The translations under genes were made by a program, and so were the position numbers. The notes under the pieces were generated by a model. It searched no databases and was not told the origin of the DNA. It saw only the letters and a list, made by a program, of their open reading frames with translations. This document shows positions 59,174 through 64,000 of a DNA stretch of 64,000 bases, piece after piece. Location: the NCBI GenBank assembly GCA_003220535.1, contig QHSU01000063.1, positions 62,001 through 126,000 of the forward strand. Reading direction: 5' to 3'. The stretch's first letter is position 1. Each line of letters opens with the position of its first letter. The DNA comes from Candidatus Rokuibacteriota bacterium (lineage in GTDB: Bacteria > Methylomirabilota > Methylomirabilia > Rokubacteriales > CSP1-6).

Positions 59174-59199
59174 CTTCTCAGTCACGAGGCTGAGCGCCC

Positions 59200-59832
59200 T
59201 CACGCGAAAGGATCGTCGTCCGCGGCCTCGTGCCACACGTACTCCATGTTGCGCGCCGCGGTGAGCGCCATGTTCCGGCCATGCAGGCGGGCGATGAGAC
59301 TCAGCGCCATGTCGATCCCCGCCGAGACGCCGGACGAGGTCAGGACGTCGCCGTCGTCGACCCAGCGCGCCTTCCGCTTCCACAGGACGCGCGGGCCCTG
59401 CTGGACAACCCAATCCCACGCGATCTTGTTCGACGTCGCGGGGCGGCCGTCGAGCAGGCCCGTCCGGGCGAGCAGCGCCGAGCCGGTGCAGACCGTCGTC
59501 GTGATGCGGGCCCGGCGGCTCGCGGCGGTGAGCCGTTCGAGAAAGGTGGGGTCGGCGACGGCGGCGCGCGAGCCGAACCCGCCGGGGATCAGGAGAATGT
59601 CGTAGTCGGGCGCCTGCTCGAAGCTCCACTCCGCCCAGGTCGCCGGCCCCTCGCCGGTCTTCACCCGGCCTGGCTCGCGCGCCATCGTGAAGATCTCGAA
59701 GAAGGGACGTCGCGTACCGTCGGGCTGCACGACCCGGCACGCGGCGAACGCCTGGACGGGGCCGTACACGTCGAGGACGGTGAAGCCGTCGAAGAGCGCG
59801 ACGGCCACGCGACGCAGCGGTATCTCGCTCAT
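59200..59832 (-). CDS. DJ-1/PfpI family protein
   Basis: A 210-residue protein of the ThiJ/DJ-1/PfpI superfamily: VAVALFDGFTVLDVYGPVQAF, LLIPGGFGSRA and the nucleophile elbow TTVCTGSALLARTGLLDGRPAT with the conserved Cys. It resembles isonitrile hydratase (InhA) and the N-terminal domain of AraC-type regulators, but no DNA-binding domain is present. ATG 59832 overlaps the stop of the SnoaL-like gene (ATGA). Confidence 0.88.
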   Translation of the reverse strand: MSEIPLRRVAVALFDGFTVLDVYGPVQAFAACRVVQPDGTRRPFFEIFTMAREPGRVKTGEGPATWAEWSFEQAPDYDILLIPGGFGSRAAVADPTFLERLTAASRRARITTTVCTGSALLARTGLLDGRPATSNKIAWDWVVQQGPRVLWKRKARWVDDGDVLTSSGVSAGIDMALSLIARLHGRNMALTAARNMEYVWHEAADDDPFA

Positions 59833-60215
59833 GACTTCTCTCCGAAGAGCGGCACCTTCGCCTTGGCGTAGGTGAGCTTCTCCTTGATGCGGCTGTTCTC
59901 GACGTGGAGGATATCGAGTCCTCGCCACGCCGCCGGGCCGCGCTTCGTCTCGAGCGTGCAGAGCCAGCGGATGAGCGCCTTGCCGGCGGTGGCGTCCACG
60001 AAGAGATCCTCGGTGTGGAAGCGAAGCTTGCCGTAGTCGCCGCGGAACTGCGGCACGAACGCCGCGCGGATCGCCGCCGTACCGCGGTTGACCGTCCCGT
60101 TGAACTCGTCGTAGACGGCGTCCTCGGCCATGAACGACATCACGCCGTCCAGGTCCTCCCGGTTGAACGCCTCGGTGAAGCGCACCACCAGGTCCGTGAG
60201 CTTCTCTCGTTCCAT
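59829..60215 (-). CDS. SnoaL/NTF2-like family protein
   Basis: A 128-residue NTF2-fold protein: FTEAFNREDLDGVMSFMAEDAVYDEFNGTVNRGTAAIRAAF is the SnoaL-like/DUF4440 pattern, followed by a four-strand sheet. Such proteins act as small isomerases, cyclases or dehydratases, or as binding modules. ATG 60215 is chosen over GTG 60221 because GAGGAGG lies five bases upstream. It is coupled to the DJ-1-like gene. Confidence 0.87.
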   Translation of the reverse strand: MEREKLTDLVVRFTEAFNREDLDGVMSFMAEDAVYDEFNGTVNRGTAAIRAAFVPQFRGDYGKLRFHTEDLFVDATAGKALIRWLCTLETKRGPAAWRGLDILHVENSRIKEKLTYAKAKVPLFGEKS

Positions 60216-60249
60216 GCCCACCTCCTCGCCTGGTCCGGCCGGGCCTAGC

Positions 60250-61422
60250 CTAGCCCGGCCACGCGTACTTGTGGGCGGCTTTCTCGTTCAGCTCGGTGCC
60301 CCAGCCCGGCGCCGTCGGGATCTTCATGCGGCCGCTCGCGATCTCGGGCAGCGCCGTGAAGAGCTCGTCCCGATAGGGCGTCTGCTCCGGGTCACTCTCC
60401 ATGATCCGCACGTTGGAGACGGCGGCGCAGAGGTTGAGACTCTGGAACGTGCTGAGGTGGCCGTTGTAGTTGTGAGGCGCGATGTTGAGCTCGTAGGTCT
60501 CCGCGAGGTCGGCCACCTTCTTCGCCGCCGAGAACCCCTGCCACTGCACGTCCACCTTCACGACGTCCATCGCGTGGAGCTCGAAGTACGGCCGGTACTG
60601 GCGGATGGTCTGCAGCTGCTCGCCCGAGCAGATCGGCGCCCGCACCGACGACTTGAGCTGCGCCAGCGCGTGCGGGTCCTGGTTGTCGATCTCGAGCCAG
60701 AAGAGGTCGTACGGCTCGAGGGCCCGCCCGACGCGGACGGCCTCGCTCGGCTTGAAGTTGACGTTGATGTCCAGGCAGATGCCGACGTCGGGGCCGACCG
60801 CGTCGCGCATCGCCCCGATCTGCGCCACCGCCTGCTTCACGATGTCGCGCGTCGCCACCTGGTCGTGGGGGCCGAGACGGCCCTGGCTGATGCCGCGCGC
60901 GGGGTCGCCGGGCCAGATGATGTTGGTCTTGAACACCGTGTAGCCACGCGCCGGCGCCTCGCGGGCGACGTCGGCCAGATCGTGCAGGCTCCGAAGCGGC
61001 TTCACGCCGAGGAGCTTCCAGTTGTTCGCCCGGTACGTCGCGAGGTGTGACCAGTACACCCACTGGCTCTCGCGGTGCGGCCCGCCCATGAGCTTGTAGA
61101 CCGGAACGGAGAGCGCCTTGCCGGCGAGATCCCACAGCGCCAGCTCGATGCCCGCGATCGCCTGCTGGGTCGCGCCGTACGGCGCCTGGCGAACGACGCG
61201 ATAGAGGTCGACGTAGTGCTTTTCGACCGCCGTCGGATCCTTTCCGACGAGGCGCTGACCGAGGTCCTGCACCAGCCCGACCAGGCCGCGCGTGATGCCG
61301 TCCGACCCGAACTCGCTGTAGCCGGTGAGCCCGGCGTCGGTGCGGATCGCGCAGAAGTGCCACGGGCGTGGCGGCGTGAAGCCGTTGCTGACGACGAACG
61401 TCTCGATGCCAGTGATCTTCAT
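60250..61422 (-). CDS. mandelate racemase/muconate lactonizing enzyme family protein
   Basis: A 390-residue enolase-superfamily enzyme. AGIELALWDLAGKALSVPVYKLMGG closes the capping domain; metal ligands are Asp in GICLDINVNF, Glu in LFWLEIDNQD and Glu in APICSGEQL, and a His base is in IAPHNYNGHL. The K-x-K position reads FKTN, so it is not a mandelate racemase or dipeptide epimerase proper; an acid-sugar dehydratase (galactonate- or gluconate-like) is likely. It lies 18 bases after the salicylyl-CoA gene. Confidence 0.88.
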   Translation of the reverse strand: MKITGIETFVVSNGFTPPRPWHFCAIRTDAGLTGYSEFGSDGITRGLVGLVQDLGQRLVGKDPTAVEKHYVDLYRVVRQAPYGATQQAIAGIELALWDLAGKALSVPVYKLMGGPHRESQWVYWSHLATYRANNWKLLGVKPLRSLHDLADVAREAPARGYTVFKTNIIWPGDPARGISQGRLGPHDQVATRDIVKQAVAQIGAMRDAVGPDVGICLDINVNFKPSEAVRVGRALEPYDLFWLEIDNQDPHALAQLKSSVRAPICSGEQLQTIRQYRPYFELHAMDVVKVDVQWQGFSAAKKVADLAETYELNIAPHNYNGHLSTFQSLNLCAAVSNVRIMESDPEQTPYRDELFTALPEIASGRMKIPTAPGWGTELNEKAAHKYAWPG

Positions 61423-61440
61423 ATCGCCACTCTCCTCAGT

Positions 61441-63696
<2,256 letters not shown>

Positions 63697-63788
63697 CGGC
63701 TCGATTCTACGGCTACCCGACGCGCTTTCGGGCGCTGACGCGCTTTCCGCTTGCAGTCGTTCCGCGATCCGGGTAAACGCATGGGGAT

Positions 63789-64000
63789 ATGGTGACCTCG
63801 GCGTTCGGGCGCCCGACGTCACGGTGCCGGGTGGCGAGTCTGCTCCTGGCCGGGCTGTTCCTGGCGTCCATCGCCACGCAGGCGCCCCACCTCGTCCACC
63901 ACTTCTTCGAGCGAGACCACGTCAAGGACCAGTGCCCGTTCGCCGCCAGCGGCGAGCGCTCGGGTGGGCTGCCCCTCGAGCCAGTCGCCGTCGTCGCGAC
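63789..64000 (+). CDS. exported protein, 3' partial
   Basis: A frame open at the window end, 70 residues visible. ATG 63789 begins a signal-peptide-like stretch ([22 protein letters not shown]), followed by a His-rich [13 protein letters not shown] and a Cys in DQCPFA. This resembles small exported proteins of the DUF2946 kind, which bind metal, but too little is visible to be sure. It is divergent from the salicylyl-CoA gene. Confidence 0.55.
   Translation, partial: MVTSAFGRPTSRCRVASLLLAGLFLASIATQAPHLVHHFFERDHVKDQCPFAASGERSGGLPLEPVAVVA

Overview
The window is a stretch of high-G+C bacterial chromosome, densely packed with protein genes. Many starts and stops overlap (ATGA, GTGA, TGATG), GTG and TTG starts are common, and I see no rRNA, tRNA, CRISPR array, phage block or intact insertion sequence. 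The gene mix is that of a metabolically broad soil or groundwater bacterium: several Liv-type and peptide ABC transporters, CoA ligases and transferases, flavin oxidoreductases, a deazaflavin-type nitroreductase, a GTP-dependent PEP carboxykinase and a type II secretion operon. My best guess is a Methylomirabilota/Rokubacteria-like genome. That is an inference from general gene content and style, not a computed placement.

Layout. 0-4 kb: end of a metallo-beta-lactamase-fold hydrolase, a cyclic-nucleotide-binding protein coupled to a DUF169 protein, an Hsp15-like S4 protein, a DUF3047 protein and an exported protein. 4-9.4 kb (minus): peptide-binding protein, DppB- and DppC-like permeases and gamma-glutamyltransferase, with no ATPases. 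9.4-12.6 kb: CobC-like phosphatase and CobS, divergent from pckG. 12.6-19.7 kb (minus): a large hybrid histidine kinase with a decayed regulator in front of it, an acyl-CoA carboxylase beta subunit, an ECF sigma factor fused to an exported domain, aroQ and a ZIP metal transporter. 19.7-31 kb (plus): a complete structural type II secretion operon in the order E-F-G-H-I-J-K-L-M-C-D, lacking only the prepilin peptidase. 31-36.3 kb: acetyltransferases, BtpA-like protein, NagZ-like lipoprotein, ribokinase and nucleoside hydrolase. 36.4 kb: a short SelW-type selenoprotein with an in-frame UGA, which ordinary ORF calling misses. 36.6-44.8 kb: CoA-transferase, a lipoprotein/SDR/RidA/flavin-oxidoreductase operon, Nudix hydrolase, GNAT, alpha/beta hydrolase, nitroreductase and a truncated nucleosidase. 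44.8-56 kb: a divergent import-and-catabolism locus, with deacetylase, M20 hydrolase, small helical protein, PaaK-like ligase, MetE-like protein and two binding proteins on the minus strand and LivH-LivM-LivG-LivF-LivH on the plus strand. 56-64 kb: cupin, two tandem QueG-like Fe-S proteins, a frameshifted Uma2 gene, DJ-1/PfpI protein, SnoaL-like protein, enolase-superfamily protein, a bifunctional salicylyl-CoA hydroxylase/oxidoreductase and the start of an exported protein.

Two things stand out. First, the SelW-like selenoprotein at 36372-36599 has a C-x-x-U motif, a strong ribosome binding site and a plausible SECIS hairpin just after the UGA. Second, a family of short repeats sits exactly at the stop codon of a same-strand gene. 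Each carries a start codon that overlaps or nearly overlaps that stop and opens an Arg/Ala/Glu-rich mini-ORF (MV-x-RAE-x-RR..). Copies lie after hslR, dppB (two in tandem), gspJ and the SDR gene, with a related pair after the hybrid kinase. In three places the mini-ORF runs into or abuts the next gene. Two unrelated long inverted repeats (43/44 and 31/32 matched bases) sit at 22627-22781 and 56471-56628.
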